Source: Psychrobacter luti (GTDB taxonomy: Bacteria > Pseudomonadota > Gammaproteobacteria > Pseudomonadales > Moraxellaceae). Taken from it: DNA of 64,000 nt. Both the position numbers and the translations under genes were made by a program. The DNA lies in NCBI RefSeq assembly GCF_014192115.1, contig NZ_JACHXL010000007.1, positions 1 to 64,000 on the forward strand, in the 5' to 3' direction. Shown here piece by piece: positions 53,763 to 63,804 of the stretch (its first letter is position 1; every line of letters begins with the position of its first letter). Under the pieces are notes generated by a model, which was given only the letters and a program-made list of their open reading frames with translations, ran no database searches and had not been told where the DNA came from.

Positions 53763-54662
53763 TTAATAAGTGATGTCCACTTTATCACTATAGCGATAAG
53801 TACGTATGAGACGCAACTCAACAATATCATTCATATCTTCGGTAAATTTACCAAAGGGCGCCGCTTGTCTAACCGACTGTTTGGCAGCCTCATCTAATAT
53901 CGTCGAATTTGAACTCTCAAGCAAACGAATGGCTTTAATATTACCATCATTACCAATGACGACCATCAAACGCACCTCACCCGTAATACCTTGGGCTCGT
54001 GCTTGGGTAGGATATTGCAAGTTACCGACGCGCTCGACGTGCTCACGAAAGGTATTGATATAATCCGCTGCCGCACCGCGTGTTGTCGAATTGCTATCGA
54101 CAGTCACGACTTTCGACTTGGTTGCATACAGCTGTTGACGCTGAGACAGTTGCGCCTCTAAAGTAGCGATTTGCTTACGCAGGCGCTCTTCTTGCGCCAT
54201 TATATCATCTTGCTCTTGCTTACTATCGTTATCAGATTCGACGCTTGCTTCACGCCAACTTAGCGTCGTACGCAGATAGCTTTCTTGATAGCGCTGCTGA
54301 CGGACTTGGCGCTGCAAGCTAATCACATCTTGCGTTTCGCTCATTTGCTCAGCTGACAACGGACTACTTTGGTCGGTCTCTTGGCGCAACTGTTCCTGCA
54401 CAGTGCCGCCGCCTTCTTGTGAGGCATTGGCGACAAACTGTGCATCTTCATTTGGTTGCATATTATCAGTCAGCGCCTTAGCAACGTCTTGCATCATGCC
54501 AGCAGGGTCTTGCCCCATTGAGAAGCTAATCCCAAAAATAATGAGCGCATGGACACTGACGGCAATTACAATCGCCATCGGCAAGCTGATATCACGCTTA
54601 GGTGCTTGCGCTGAAAAATGGTAGCTTTGCGAGTCTTTAATGGAGGCCACAGTTGTTCTCAA
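53763..54662 (-). CDS. TonB-like energy transducer
   Basis: 299 residues. One transmembrane helix at about residues 29-48, a long Gln/Ser-rich periplasmic region with a coiled coil (about 155-180: EERLRKQIATLEAQLSQRQ), and a C-terminal TonB domain (about 205-295) with VGNLQYPTQARAQGITGEV and VRQAAPFGKFT. It lacks the Pro-rich Glu-Pro/Lys-Pro repeat of classical TonB, the coiled coil taking its place. No exbB/exbD next to it. Confidence 0.82.
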   Translation of the reverse strand: MRTTVASIKDSQSYHFSAQAPKRDISLPMAIVIAVSVHALIIFGISFSMGQDPAGMMQDVAKALTDNMQPNEDAQFVANASQEGGGTVQEQLRQETDQSSPLSAEQMSETQDVISLQRQVRQQRYQESYLRTTLSWREASVESDNDSKQEQDDIMAQEERLRKQIATLEAQLSQRQQLYATKSKVVTVDSNSTTRGAAADYINTFREHVERVGNLQYPTQARAQGITGEVRLMVVIGNDGNIKAIRLLESSNSTILDEAAKQSVRQAAPFGKFTEDMNDIVELRLIRTYRYSDKVDITY

Positions 54663-55085
54663 CTAATGAATATAAGGGCTATCGGCAAGAAGCATGATAA
54701 TATAAGCACCTGTCGACCAATGCCGGCGCTATCATAACATGACAAAGAATTGTGTCGCTAGCACAACCGTATACTGCAGCTCTTAACTTGCTGCTTGCTT
54801 ATCTATCAGCTGATATTTATGTTAACGGTTTTATATTAACTACTGCATATTAAGTGCGACGTACTCTATAACTACATCACATCAGCTAGAGTAAATAGTA
54901 GGCCTGCTCAATCAGACAAAACCTAGACGTTCATTTTGCACGCTACCTTTTTGATATATACTGTTTTATAAGTGAACTATTAGCAAATACGCATTTTACG
55001 CCTGCATAATATGAAATATAAACGCAGGCGCATTTATTACCCCAACGCTTACGTGACGACCCCCATCATTATAAGGATAATAAGT
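54663..55085. other. Divergent intergenic gap with no recognised gene
   Basis: A 423-base stretch between the TonB-like gene (minus) and the unknown plus-strand gene. It should contain both promoters; TTGCAC ... TATACT near 54937-54960 is a weak candidate on the plus strand with only a 15-base spacer. No repeat or RNA gene was recognised. Confidence 0.4.
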
Positions 55086-55883
55086 TTGAGTAACTTTGAT
55101 AATATGGACAATATGAATGATTCAGACAGTTTTGATGAATTCTTTGAAAATATTGGCTACCGTTTTGACGAGTCATTTAGTGATGGCTGGGAGCGTCTTA
55201 CCCAAGCGATTAAAAACATTTATAACAGAACCACAGATAAGCTTGAGGATGAGATATCCTTGCCAGTTGCCCAAACCTACGTCAACGATGCACTGCAAAA
55301 GTTCGTCACGGACAATGTCAAAGCCATTTTAGAGCTGCGCGTTGAGATACATGATGACTGGTTTCGCCTGTATTGTACTGTCGATGCTGGCGGTATCTAT
55401 GCGGAGGTTGCAAGTAACTTTAATTTGGTTCATGTACAGCTTGATCGCAATGTGCAGCGTTTTGTGTTTGGTCAGCAAACTTATACCGACGTCCTTAATC
55501 TACGCTGCGAATCCTTTATCAAACGCCAAGGTATCAAGCTTTTTATCTGGTTTTATCATAGCGTGCTGAAAAAAGACCCGTTGGGCTTTATTTTGTCTTA
55601 TATTAATATTGCCCGCGCCAAAGAAGAAATCATCTACCTTGATATCAATCGCTGGCTGAAAAAGAATAAAAAAATCATCGGCACCTTACATAAAGTACAG
55701 GTCAATTACGGTGAGCTTGAAGAAGAGCAACTGGTGCTCAAAACCCAAATCAATTATCGCGACCTACTAGCCAGTAGTGCTAACGAAGCTATCATTACTG
55801 ATAAAGATGAGCCGCAGCTGATGCAAGGCCCTATCAACCCGATTGCAGATGCTACTGAGCCAAATTTACAACCCTCTTTATAA
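55086..55883 (+). CDS. Uncharacterised protein
   Basis: About 265 residues, no family recognised. It starts with an acidic stretch (DNMDNMNDSDSFDEFFENIG), then an alpha/beta-looking core with VKAILELRVEIHDDWFRLYCTVD, QLDRNVQRFVFG and YLDINRWLKKNKKIIGTLHKVQ, and ends in an unstructured Pro/Asn tail. No signal peptide or transmembrane helix is evident, so it is probably cytoplasmic. TTG at 55086 is preferred as start because AAGGA lies 8 bases upstream; the frame is open to 55011, where an ATG would add 25 basic residues without a good site. Confidence 0.6.
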   Translation: MSNFDNMDNMNDSDSFDEFFENIGYRFDESFSDGWERLTQAIKNIYNRTTDKLEDEISLPVAQTYVNDALQKFVTDNVKAILELRVEIHDDWFRLYCTVDAGGIYAEVASNFNLVHVQLDRNVQRFVFGQQTYTDVLNLRCESFIKRQGIKLFIWFYHSVLKKDPLGFILSYINIARAKEEIIYLDINRWLKKNKKIIGTLHKVQVNYGELEEEQLVLKTQINYRDLLASSANEAIITDKDEPQLMQGPINPIADATEPNLQPSL

Positions 55884-55925
55884 GCAGACCGAAAGCCGCC
55901 TAAATACTCTTTTAACGCTTACCAT

Positions 55926-55977
55926 AAAAAAGCGCTGACCCTTAAAGACAATAATCTTTAAGGGTCAGCGCTTTTTT
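55926..55977. terminator. Strong bidirectional terminator
   Basis: A perfect 23-base stem (55926-55948 with 55955-55977), 6-base loop CAATAA, and A/T runs at both ends. It can end both the unknown gene from the left and the fpr gene from the right. Confidence 0.93.
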
Positions 55978-56016
55978 AATTAAGGCTGTCTACATCAATT
56001 TAAAGTAATCAGACCA

Positions 56017-56862
56017 TTACCAGTAGTTTTCTACTGCGATATTGCCTTCGCCGCGGCGATTCATCACCAGTCCTAAGCTCTTTAACATCTCTTTAGTATC
56101 TTCTACCATATCTGGGTTACCACATAGCATAACGTGCGTGCTATCGATATCCAAGGCAATACCGGCGCGCTCTTGTAGCGTCCCGTCTAATAATAGCTTC
56201 GGCAGACGTTCAGTCAATGTGCCCTCGACAGCTTCACGGGTGACAATAGGTATAAAAATTAACTTGGCTGGATTATCAACCAATGAGCCAAAGTCTTCTT
56301 GCAAGCTTTCAATCTTGTCAATATATGCCAATTCTTCTGTCGAACGCGCGCTATAAGCAAGAATGATATGCTCGTAATCTTCCCAAGTTTTTAAATCTTG
56401 CAGCATCGATAAAAATGGTGCTAAACCCGTACCTGTCGCCAATAACCATAAGTCCTTTGGTAATGGTTTTTGATAACGCGCCAAAGTTAAAAAGCCAAAT
56501 GGCATAGTATTCAGTAGTAGCTCATCACCCACTTCTAGGTGTTGCAGCTGTGAGGTAAATGCGCCATCAGGGATGACAATAGAGAAGAATTCTAATACCT
56601 CATCAAAGGGTGACGATACAATCGAATAGGCGCGGAAGATATCCTCATCCAGTGTTTCGTTCAGGTCTTCATCGTCATCATCAGTATCAGCTACTGCACT
56701 CAACTGCTTATAATATTTTAATTGACTGGGATTAACGCCCAAACGCACAAATTGCCCAGCGGTAAATTTAAAACTATCCGGACGACTGACGGTAAAGCTA
56801 AATAGGTTGGGCGTCCACGTGGTTTTACTGAGCACCGTTACTTTTTGAATATTGTCACTCAT
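56017..56862 (-). CDS. fpr: Ferredoxin/flavodoxin-NADP reductase
   Basis: 281 residues. FAD-binding RAYS (77-80), IPDGAFTSQL, LLATGTGLAPFLSML for NADP binding, VMLCGNPDMVEDT and a C-terminal aromatic (ENYW) mark the bacterial plant-type FNR. It exchanges electrons between NADPH and ferredoxin or flavodoxin. Residues about 59-74 (DTDDDDEDLNETLDED) are an acidic insert just before the FAD motif that E. coli Fpr lacks. Its stop is about 40 bases from the terminator at 55926-55977. Confidence 0.9.
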   Translation of the reverse strand: MSDNIQKVTVLSKTTWTPNLFSFTVSRPDSFKFTAGQFVRLGVNPSQLKYYKQLSAVADTDDDDEDLNETLDEDIFRAYSIVSSPFDEVLEFFSIVIPDGAFTSQLQHLEVGDELLLNTMPFGFLTLARYQKPLPKDLWLLATGTGLAPFLSMLQDLKTWEDYEHIILAYSARSTEELAYIDKIESLQEDFGSLVDNPAKLIFIPIVTREAVEGTLTERLPKLLLDGTLQERAGIALDIDSTHVMLCGNPDMVEDTKEMLKSLGLVMNRRGEGNIAVENYW

Positions 56863-56952
56863 AATAATGAATCACCCTCTTTTTTTATTAATAATTATGG
56901 ATACTCTATTGTAGATGGTAGTTTTTATGAACTTTTAAAGGCTACAAACTAA

Positions 56953-56989
56953 AAGGTGCACCAAGCTTATCATAAAGCTGGCGCACCTT
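56953..56989 (-). terminator. Terminator of the nuo operon
   Basis: On the minus strand AAGGTGC...GCACCTT pair, with a further inner stem (CCAGCTT/AAGCTTGG, one bulge), followed by TTTTAGTTTG. It lies about 75 bases after the nuoN stop. Confidence 0.7.
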
Positions 56990-57065
56990 AGTTTTCTAAC
57001 AGTAACAACTGATAAGTGGCGGCGGCATCAAACCCTAATGCAGCCGCTGTCCTTATTTTTTATGC

Positions 57066-58544
57066 TTACCATATACGAGCTAAACTTGCCCACTCAATCA
57101 TACTGTTCGGTAACACACCGAAGAAGACGATGATAGCAGTGACAGCGATGACCATAATACCACCGGTACGTAGACCCCACTGCTTAGACACGTCAAACTC
57201 AATAAATTGTTTTGGACGTTTAAATAGCGTGAGCATAACGCGCAAGTAGTAAAATAGACCAATGGCACTACCCAAGATAATCATCGCAGCCAAGAACCAG
57301 TTGGTACCTTGTACGGCGGCAAGAATCGCAAATAGTTTGGTGATAAAGCCTGCCGTCAATGGAATACCTGCTAGTGACAACATCATAATCGTCATCACAG
57401 CAGTCAGTACTGGGCGGCGCCAGAATAGCCCTTGGTAATGGGTCAGCTCATCGGCTTCACCAGCCAAACGATAAGGGCTCGACATCAAGGTTACGACACC
57501 AAAGGCACCGATAGAAGTAAAGGCATAAATCGCCATATACATGCTCGAGATGCTATCAGCAGCAGAGCCGATGCTAACAATCACGATTAATACATAACCC
57601 ATATGGGCAATAGACGAATAACCAAGTAGACGTTTAAGGCTAGTCTGACGGACCGCTAGTAAGTTACCCACCAAAATCGACAAGGTTGCCATGACCATAA
57701 GCAGCATCTGTACTGATGGCAGTGCCAATAACGAGGTATCAATTAAGAAACGAACCGCCAGTGCCATCATTGCCACTTTTGATACCGAAGCTAAGTAAGT
57801 AGCGATAGGTGCTGGTGCGCCCTCATAAACATCTGGCGTCCACATATGAAACGGTGCTGCAGACAATTTAAAGGCAATACCAAACATCATCATTGCAGCC
57901 CCTAAAATCAACAGCGGCGATTCAAATAAATCAACCAACGTCATACTGATAGGTTTAAAGGCGAGTGAACCTACTTCTGCATAAATAAACGCCATACCCA
58001 TTAGTAGTGTTGCTGATGCCGTAGCTGATAGCACCAAGTACTTCAGCCCCGACTCAAGCGAGCGTTTACGCATATAAGTATATGCCAGCATGCCGTATAG
58101 CGGTATTGATAGCATCTCAAGGCTCATAAAGAATGAGGCTAAATGCTGAGCACTGACCATGAGCAAGGCGCCAACGGTCGATAGCAGCATCAGTAAATAT
58201 AGCTCTTCTTTATGATCTTTTAAATCAGCTAAATAAGCATAAGACAGCGTAAAGCAGGCCAATGCACAGATAAAGATGACCACCATATTAAACTGAGCAA
58301 AGTTATCAATAACAAATAACTGCTCAGCCGCTGGCACAAGGGTTCCACTATCGACTATACCTGCCATTTGCCCAAGCAAAATAAACAGCCCGATATTGAG
58401 ACCGACAACCGAAATCGTACCTGTCACCATATGTGAGCGCTTCATAGTGATGGCAATCATCACCACCAATACCGTAATCACTACCGCAATGATTGGTGCA
58501 TAAGGCAATAGCCCCATCAAATCATTCATCGTAAAATCGTTCAT
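57066..58544 (-). CDS. nuoN: NADH-quinone oxidoreductase subunit N
   Basis: 492-residue proton-pumping antiporter-like subunit of complex I, about 14 transmembrane helices. LAFVLSYAYL-like start, then FMSLEMLSIPLYGMLAY, AAPFHMWTPDVYEGAP and LLGYSSIAHMGYVL, which contain the conserved Glu/Lys/His of the pump. Last gene of the operon; four bases separate it from nuoM. Confidence 0.95.
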   Translation of the reverse strand: MNDFTMNDLMGLLPYAPIIAVVITVLVVMIAITMKRSHMVTGTISVVGLNIGLFILLGQMAGIVDSGTLVPAAEQLFVIDNFAQFNMVVIFICALACFTLSYAYLADLKDHKEELYLLMLLSTVGALLMVSAQHLASFFMSLEMLSIPLYGMLAYTYMRKRSLESGLKYLVLSATASATLLMGMAFIYAEVGSLAFKPISMTLVDLFESPLLILGAAMMMFGIAFKLSAAPFHMWTPDVYEGAPAPIATYLASVSKVAMMALAVRFLIDTSLLALPSVQMLLMVMATLSILVGNLLAVRQTSLKRLLGYSSIAHMGYVLIVIVSIGSAADSISSMYMAIYAFTSIGAFGVVTLMSSPYRLAGEADELTHYQGLFWRRPVLTAVMTIMMLSLAGIPLTAGFITKLFAILAAVQGTNWFLAAMIILGSAIGLFYYLRVMLTLFKRPKQFIEFDVSKQWGLRTGGIMVIAVTAIIVFFGVLPNSMIEWASLARIW

Positions 58545-58547
58545 GAC

Positions 58548-60173
58548 TTAACGTGCCTCCATTGCATCAAGCAGCTGCGAGGCATCTACTTGTGTTACTT
58601 GACTATATATATAGGCGTTATTAATCCACTGCATCGCATGACTTGAGGTATCAAGGAACGGTTGTGGATACAGTCCCAGCCATACCAATCCGGCAGCAAG
58701 CATCAATAGCAATGACAGCTCACGCTTGCCCAAATCTTTTAATGGACGCTCTGGCAAACCATGTAACTTGGTTTCTTTTAACGCCACTTCTTTAATATTA
58801 TTGGTACCGAATAACGCCTTGTGAATCAGAATTAGTGAATACAAACCTGCTAATACCAAACTGAATGTCGCTAAGACTACAAAAACAGGATAGTCGGCAA
58901 AGGCGCCAAATAAAATCATGAACTCGCCAATGAAGTTACCTGTCCCCGGAATACCCAATAAAGCGGCACAGAAGAACATCAGTATCGGCGCATAATAACG
59001 GAACTGACCCCACATACCACCCATCAAGGTCAAATCACGCGTATGTAAGCGCTCATATAACTGCCCTGCCATAATAAACAGGGCTGCCGAGCTTAGACCA
59101 TGTGCCAACATCTGAATCATCAAGCCTTGCAAGCTGAGTAACGTCCCTGCATAAATTGCCAAGACGACAAAGCCCATGTGCGAGATACTGGTATAAGCCA
59201 ATAAGCGTTTCATATCGGTTTGCATAAAAGCAAGCCACGCACCATAGAAGATACCAATGGTACCTAAGGTCATAGCAATAGGAGCAAAATCTTGCGACGC
59301 AGCTGGAAATAATGGCAAGACGAAACGAATCAAACCATAAGCGGCGGTTTTAATCAAAACCCCTGCCAAATCCACCGAACCCGCCGTTGGTGCTTGCGCA
59401 TGCGCATCAGGTAACCAGCCGTGGAATGGAATAATCGGCAACTTCACGGCAAAGCCAATAAAGAAGCATAGCATGATCGGATATTCCCAGCCGCCAAGTG
59501 ACGTACCGAGCAAATCATTATAGTTAAAGCTCACCACCCCTTTTTGGGCGTAGCTGATAATGACCAATATCAAAATACCGACCAGCATGATTAGCCCAGA
59601 CGCTTGGGTATAAATAAAGAACTTGGTTGCTGCGTATTCTTTGGTTTTGCCAACGACGTCATGACCCCAAATCGCGATCAAAAAGTAGATAGGAACCAGC
59701 ATCATCTCCCAAAAGAAGAAGAATAAGAACATATCAATGGCTAAGAAAACACCAATGACGCCGCCCAAGCTCCATAGCAAGTTCAGATGGAAGAAGCCAA
59801 CACGGCGCTGGATCTCATTCCACGAACAAGCAACTGCAGCAACGCCGAGCAGCCCTGTCAAAGCAACCATCATCAGCGATAAACCATCTAACGCCAAATG
59901 AAAGCTGATACCAAAGCTAGGTATCCAAGGCACACTAAACTCAGCAACCCAAGGCACATTTGCGTCTGGCGCAATGACTTGCTGACTCATGCCACTATAA
60001 TCACCGTATTGCCACAGTACCAGTGACAATACAAAGGTCAACGTCATACCGATTAAAGCAATCCAGCGCGGTAGACGTTTATTAAAGCGTTCAACCAGCC
60101 AACATAGCAATCCTGCAATAAAAGGAATGGCGATTAATGCTGGTAGCATCCACGTTTGTTGTAACTCAATCAT
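58548..60173 (-). CDS. nuoM: NADH-quinone oxidoreductase subunit M
   Basis: 541 residues, second antiporter-like subunit. FFFWEMMLVPIYFLIAIWG with the pump Glu, PFHGWLPDAHAQAPT and RLLAYTSISHMGFVVLA are diagnostic. It starts one base after the nuoL stop, so the two are probably coupled. Confidence 0.95.
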   Translation of the reverse strand: MIELQQTWMLPALIAIPFIAGLLCWLVERFNKRLPRWIALIGMTLTFVLSLVLWQYGDYSGMSQQVIAPDANVPWVAEFSVPWIPSFGISFHLALDGLSLMMVALTGLLGVAAVACSWNEIQRRVGFFHLNLLWSLGGVIGVFLAIDMFLFFFFWEMMLVPIYFLIAIWGHDVVGKTKEYAATKFFIYTQASGLIMLVGILILVIISYAQKGVVSFNYNDLLGTSLGGWEYPIMLCFFIGFAVKLPIIPFHGWLPDAHAQAPTAGSVDLAGVLIKTAAYGLIRFVLPLFPAASQDFAPIAMTLGTIGIFYGAWLAFMQTDMKRLLAYTSISHMGFVVLAIYAGTLLSLQGLMIQMLAHGLSSAALFIMAGQLYERLHTRDLTLMGGMWGQFRYYAPILMFFCAALLGIPGTGNFIGEFMILFGAFADYPVFVVLATFSLVLAGLYSLILIHKALFGTNNIKEVALKETKLHGLPERPLKDLGKRELSLLLMLAAGLVWLGLYPQPFLDTSSHAMQWINNAYIYSQVTQVDASQLLDAMEAR

Positions 60174-60174
60174 C

Positions 60175-62049
60175 TTATACCACCGTCATCATTACCAGCA
60201 CGAGTAATACAGCCATACCCAAGCCAAAGCTTGCAGCATAACCTCGAAGTGACCCTGTTTGCGTCGCAGACAACACCTTATTACCCGCTGATGCTAGCTT
60301 AGGTAATAACAGCCACGTTTTATCAATAGGGTCGGCTTTAAATAAGCGGCCGATGAACAAAAAGGGTTTTACAAAAACTATATCGTATAGCGCGTCAAAG
60401 CCCATACCGTGATAGCACCAATGATATAACGCCGCACCGATACGTGTGCGCTTAAAGCTGGTCAGCAGTCGACCTTTATTAACGACATATAATAGCGCCG
60501 CCAATACCAAGCCTGCCGCCATCGCACCCATGGCGATAAACTCAGCAGTATGCTTACCATGTGCTTGACCAGCAACTTCTAATAAGTGCCCAACGCTCTC
60601 TGGCAATACGCCTTGCAATGGTGGCGTAATCAATGCGCCCACTGCTGTTGATAATACGAGCAACACACTAAGTGGCAGCCAATACGACACACCCGATAAT
60701 TTATGTGCATGGGTTTTTTCTTCACCAAAGAAGATAATCCAAATCATACGGAAGGTATAAATCGCGGTTAAGAAAGCACCGAATACGCCCATATAGAATA
60801 AGACCATATGACCGGTCGCATAACTCTCCCACAGAATCGCTTCTTTAGAATAGAAACCAACGGTGACCCAAGGTATCGCTGCAAGCGCACCGCCACCGAC
60901 GATATAGCACCAAAATACCAAGGGTATCTTTTTGCGTAAACCGCCCATCTTAAAGATGTTTTGCTCATGATGAACCGCAAGAATGACTGCACCTGATGAT
61001 AAGAATAGCAATGCTTTAAAGAAAGCATGCGTCATCAAGTGGAAGATAGCACCTTGCCATGCGCCAACGCCCAATGCTAAGAACATATAGCCAATTTGGC
61101 TCATGGTCGAATAAGCAAGAATACGTTTAATATCGGTTTGTACTAGCGCACAAAATCCAGCAACCACGAGCGTCAATGCACCCACTGCCCCAACCCAGTA
61201 CAACAATACGCCCGGTGTGAGAAGAAATAATGGATGTAGACGGGCAATCAGATAAACACCCGCAGTAACCATGGTCGCTGCGTGAATCAAAGCAGACACT
61301 GGCGTTGGACCTGCCATCGCATCAGCAAGCCACGTATGTAGTGGTAGCTGCGCTGATTTACCCATCGCACCACCGACCAACATCATGGTGGTTAAAATCA
61401 TCGTTGGGTTGTTAATATCAAAGATTTCCGGCGCACGGGTAATAATCTCTTGAATATTAAGCGTGCCAAATTCGCGGAATAATAAAAACAAACCAAAGGC
61501 TAAAAACACATCACCAACGCGGGTGACGGTAAAGGCTTTAATTGCTGCCCGACCATTAGCACGGTCTTGATAATAAAAACCAATTAGCAAGTAAGAACAG
61601 ATACCGACGCCTTCCCAGCCAAGATAGAGCAAGAACAAGTTATCCGCCAATACCAGTAATAACATGCTGGCGACGAATAAGTTCATATAACTAAAGAAGC
61701 GCGCAAAGCCTGTTTCACCTTTCATATACCATGCGGCAAACAGATGAATCAAAAAGCCGATACCGGTAATTACGCCAATCATCGTCAATGCTAAGCCATC
61801 AAAGCTTAGACCAAAACTCGGCGCAAAATCGCCGACTTGGAACCAAGTCCATAGTGGAATCTCGATGACCGTACCGGCAGGGTTGCTTGTTAAAAAGGTA
61901 TAGCTGACCATCAGCGTACAAAGTGCTGATAGCAGCATGCTACCAACACCAACAATCGCTGCTACCTGCTCGCTTAACTTGTCGCGCATAAAGGCTAGAA
62001 TCAAAAAGCCAACGAGCGGGAATATAAAGGTTAATGGTAATAAATTCAT
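60175..62049 (-). CDS. nuoL: NADH-quinone oxidoreductase subunit L
   Basis: 624 residues, the largest antiporter-like subunit with a long lateral helix near its C-terminus. LLYLGWEGVGICSYLLIGF, LPLHTWLADAMAGPTPVSA and ILAYSTMSQIGYMFLALG are diagnostic. Length agrees with E. coli NuoL (613). Four bases separate its start from the nuoK stop. Confidence 0.95.
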   Translation of the reverse strand: MNLLPLTFIFPLVGFLILAFMRDKLSEQVAAIVGVGSMLLSALCTLMVSYTFLTSNPAGTVIEIPLWTWFQVGDFAPSFGLSFDGLALTMIGVITGIGFLIHLFAAWYMKGETGFARFFSYMNLFVASMLLLVLADNLFLLYLGWEGVGICSYLLIGFYYQDRANGRAAIKAFTVTRVGDVFLAFGLFLLFREFGTLNIQEIITRAPEIFDINNPTMILTTMMLVGGAMGKSAQLPLHTWLADAMAGPTPVSALIHAATMVTAGVYLIARLHPLFLLTPGVLLYWVGAVGALTLVVAGFCALVQTDIKRILAYSTMSQIGYMFLALGVGAWQGAIFHLMTHAFFKALLFLSSGAVILAVHHEQNIFKMGGLRKKIPLVFWCYIVGGGALAAIPWVTVGFYSKEAILWESYATGHMVLFYMGVFGAFLTAIYTFRMIWIIFFGEEKTHAHKLSGVSYWLPLSVLLVLSTAVGALITPPLQGVLPESVGHLLEVAGQAHGKHTAEFIAMGAMAAGLVLAALLYVVNKGRLLTSFKRTRIGAALYHWCYHGMGFDALYDIVFVKPFLFIGRLFKADPIDKTWLLLPKLASAGNKVLSATQTGSLRGYAASFGLGMAVLLVLVMMTVV

Positions 62050-62053
62050 GACA

Positions 62054-62461
62054 TCATCCTTTCATCTCATTCGCGCTGTCGACATCGAGATGCCCACGCT
62101 GATGATAAAACCGCAATAATATTGCCAAACCAATAGCCGCCTCTGCTGCTGCTAAAGTCAGAATAAAGATAAACATAATCTGTCCATCTGGATCAACCCA
62201 GCGGCTACCTGCGACCACAAATGCCAAAGCCGTCGCATTCATCATGATCTCAAGGCTCATCAGCATAAATAAGAAATTACGCCTTACCATGACACCGCAC
62301 AGACCAATCGCAAATAAGATACCGGCCAAAATCAATCCATGGCTCATGGGTATCATACCCAGTACATTTTGCGCCTCAGCAACCGGCTGCACTAAGCCTG
62401 CTACCTCGTGGGCAAACGGCACATTAGCAATATCTTGTGCCACGCTCGCTGCTAGTACCAT
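62054..62461 (-). CDS. nuoK: NADH-quinone oxidoreductase subunit K
   Basis: 135 residues. The conserved core runs from residue 36 ([18 protein letters not shown]) through [17 protein letters not shown], with the two pump Glu residues, to the end. Family proteins are about 100 residues; here an extra 35-residue, mildly hydrophobic N-terminus precedes it. The ATG at 62461 overlaps the nuoJ stop (TGATG) and has GGAG 8 bases upstream, whereas Met36 has none, so the extension is probably real. Confidence 0.93.
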   Translation of the reverse strand: MVLAASVAQDIANVPFAHEVAGLVQPVAEAQNVLGMIPMSHGLILAGILFAIGLCGVMVRRNFLFMLMSLEIMMNATALAFVVAGSRWVDPDGQIMFIFILTLAAAEAAIGLAILLRFYHQRGHLDVDSANEMKG

Positions 62462-63204
62462 CAGTCCGACTCCTTGCGCGTGACTTTATTCACACCTACC
62501 TGCGTACCTGCTTTCATGCCAACATAGTCATGCGGGTCAACATCTTTATATTCATATGGTTCAGCCATGTTTACTGCATCAGTATCTATAGGCATGCCGT
62601 TATCATCGTAGTGTGTGATACTGGCAACATTTGGATTGGTTGCTTGGCTAGCACCTCGGCTACTGTTACCGACAATCTCATCATCAATAGACTCTTTACC
62701 CAAATGATAAGCGGCAACCAAAGCGGCTAATAAGAGCAATGCCGCTACTTCTATCAACATAATATATTTGGTAAACAGCGCAGTACCTACTGCTTTGGCT
62801 GAAATCGTCGACCCGCCAATAATTGCCGCTTCATCATGGTTAAGACCAATCATCGCATACAGCACAACCGCGATAATAATCGTTAGTCCCGTCGGTACAG
62901 CCCAAGTCTTGGCATCAAGCCAGCGCTCTTCGCGCTCATCATTACTCATGCCGAGATTTAGCATCATAATAACGAAAACGAATAGCACCATAATGGCACC
63001 GGCATAAACGACCACTTCAAGCGCACCAGCAAAAGGCGCACCTAATATAAAGAAAATACCTGAGATGGCCAATAACGACACAATCATCGATAAAATAGCA
63101 TGCACTGGATTGGCGAGGGTCACCACGCGCAAGCTGGCAAATATTGCCACCGCTGCCAGCGCATAAAACCCTGCCAATTCAGGACTATTTAAGATATTCA
63201 TCAT
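62461..63204 (-). CDS. nuoJ: NADH-quinone oxidoreductase subunit J
   Basis: 247 residues with five transmembrane helices in the first ~175 residues ([20 protein letters not shown] is the typical third helix) and a hydrophilic C-terminal tail of about 70 residues, longer than in E. coli NuoJ (184). It overlaps nuoI by 4 bases and nuoK by one base. Confidence 0.94.
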   Translation of the reverse strand: MMNILNSPELAGFYALAAVAIFASLRVVTLANPVHAILSMIVSLLAISGIFFILGAPFAGALEVVVYAGAIMVLFVFVIMMLNLGMSNDEREERWLDAKTWAVPTGLTIIIAVVLYAMIGLNHDEAAIIGGSTISAKAVGTALFTKYIMLIEVAALLLLAALVAAYHLGKESIDDEIVGNSSRGASQATNPNVASITHYDDNGMPIDTDAVNMAEPYEYKDVDPHDYVGMKAGTQVGVNKVTRKESD

Positions 63205-63749
63205 GGTAGCAAGCTCCTTAGATCAATCGGTGCAGCTTCGTTTTGGGCCGCGCCTTTTGGTTTATCTGCTACCGCCATACCCGTCACGCGATAATAGTTA
63301 TAATCGGGATATTTACCCGGTCCTGAAATCAGCAAATGCTCTTTTTCATAAACCAAGTCTTGACGGACATATTCGCCCATCTCAAAGTCTGGGGTCATCT
63401 GAATCGCGGTCGTCGGACACGCCTCTTCACACAAACCACAAAAGATACAGCGTGAAAAGTTGATGCGGAAAAACTCTGGATACCAGCGTCCATCTTCACG
63501 TTCTGCTTTTTGCAGTGAGATACAGCCGACCGGACATGCCACAGCACATAGGTTACAAGCGACACAGCGCTCATCACCGTCAGGGTCACGCGACAAGATA
63601 ATGCGTCCGCGAAAGCGCGGCGGTACAGGTACCGGTTCTTCTGGATACAGAATGGTGTCGCGTGGCCTGATTGCATGACTATTGACCATCCACATACTGC
63701 GGACAATGGTAAACATACCAATGACGGTCTTTTTTATAGTAGTAAACAT
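63201..63749 (-). CDS. nuoI: NADH-quinone oxidoreductase subunit I
   Basis: 182 residues; carries two [4Fe-4S] clusters that bring electrons to the quinone site. The two ferredoxin motifs are [12 protein letters not shown] and [13 protein letters not shown]-terminal amphipathic helix anchors it to the membrane arm. 55 bases separate it from the nuoH stop. Confidence 0.96.
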   Translation of the reverse strand: MFTTIKKTVIGMFTIVRSMWMVNSHAIRPRDTILYPEEPVPVPPRFRGRIILSRDPDGDERCVACNLCAVACPVGCISLQKAEREDGRWYPEFFRINFSRCIFCGLCEEACPTTAIQMTPDFEMGEYVRQDLVYEKEHLLISGPGKYPDYNYYRVTGMAVADKPKGAAQNEAAPIDLRSLLP

Positions 63750-63804
63750 GGGATTATTATCCTTATCAGCTTTACCCTAGTTCATCAGTGATGGCTAGTA
63801 ATGA

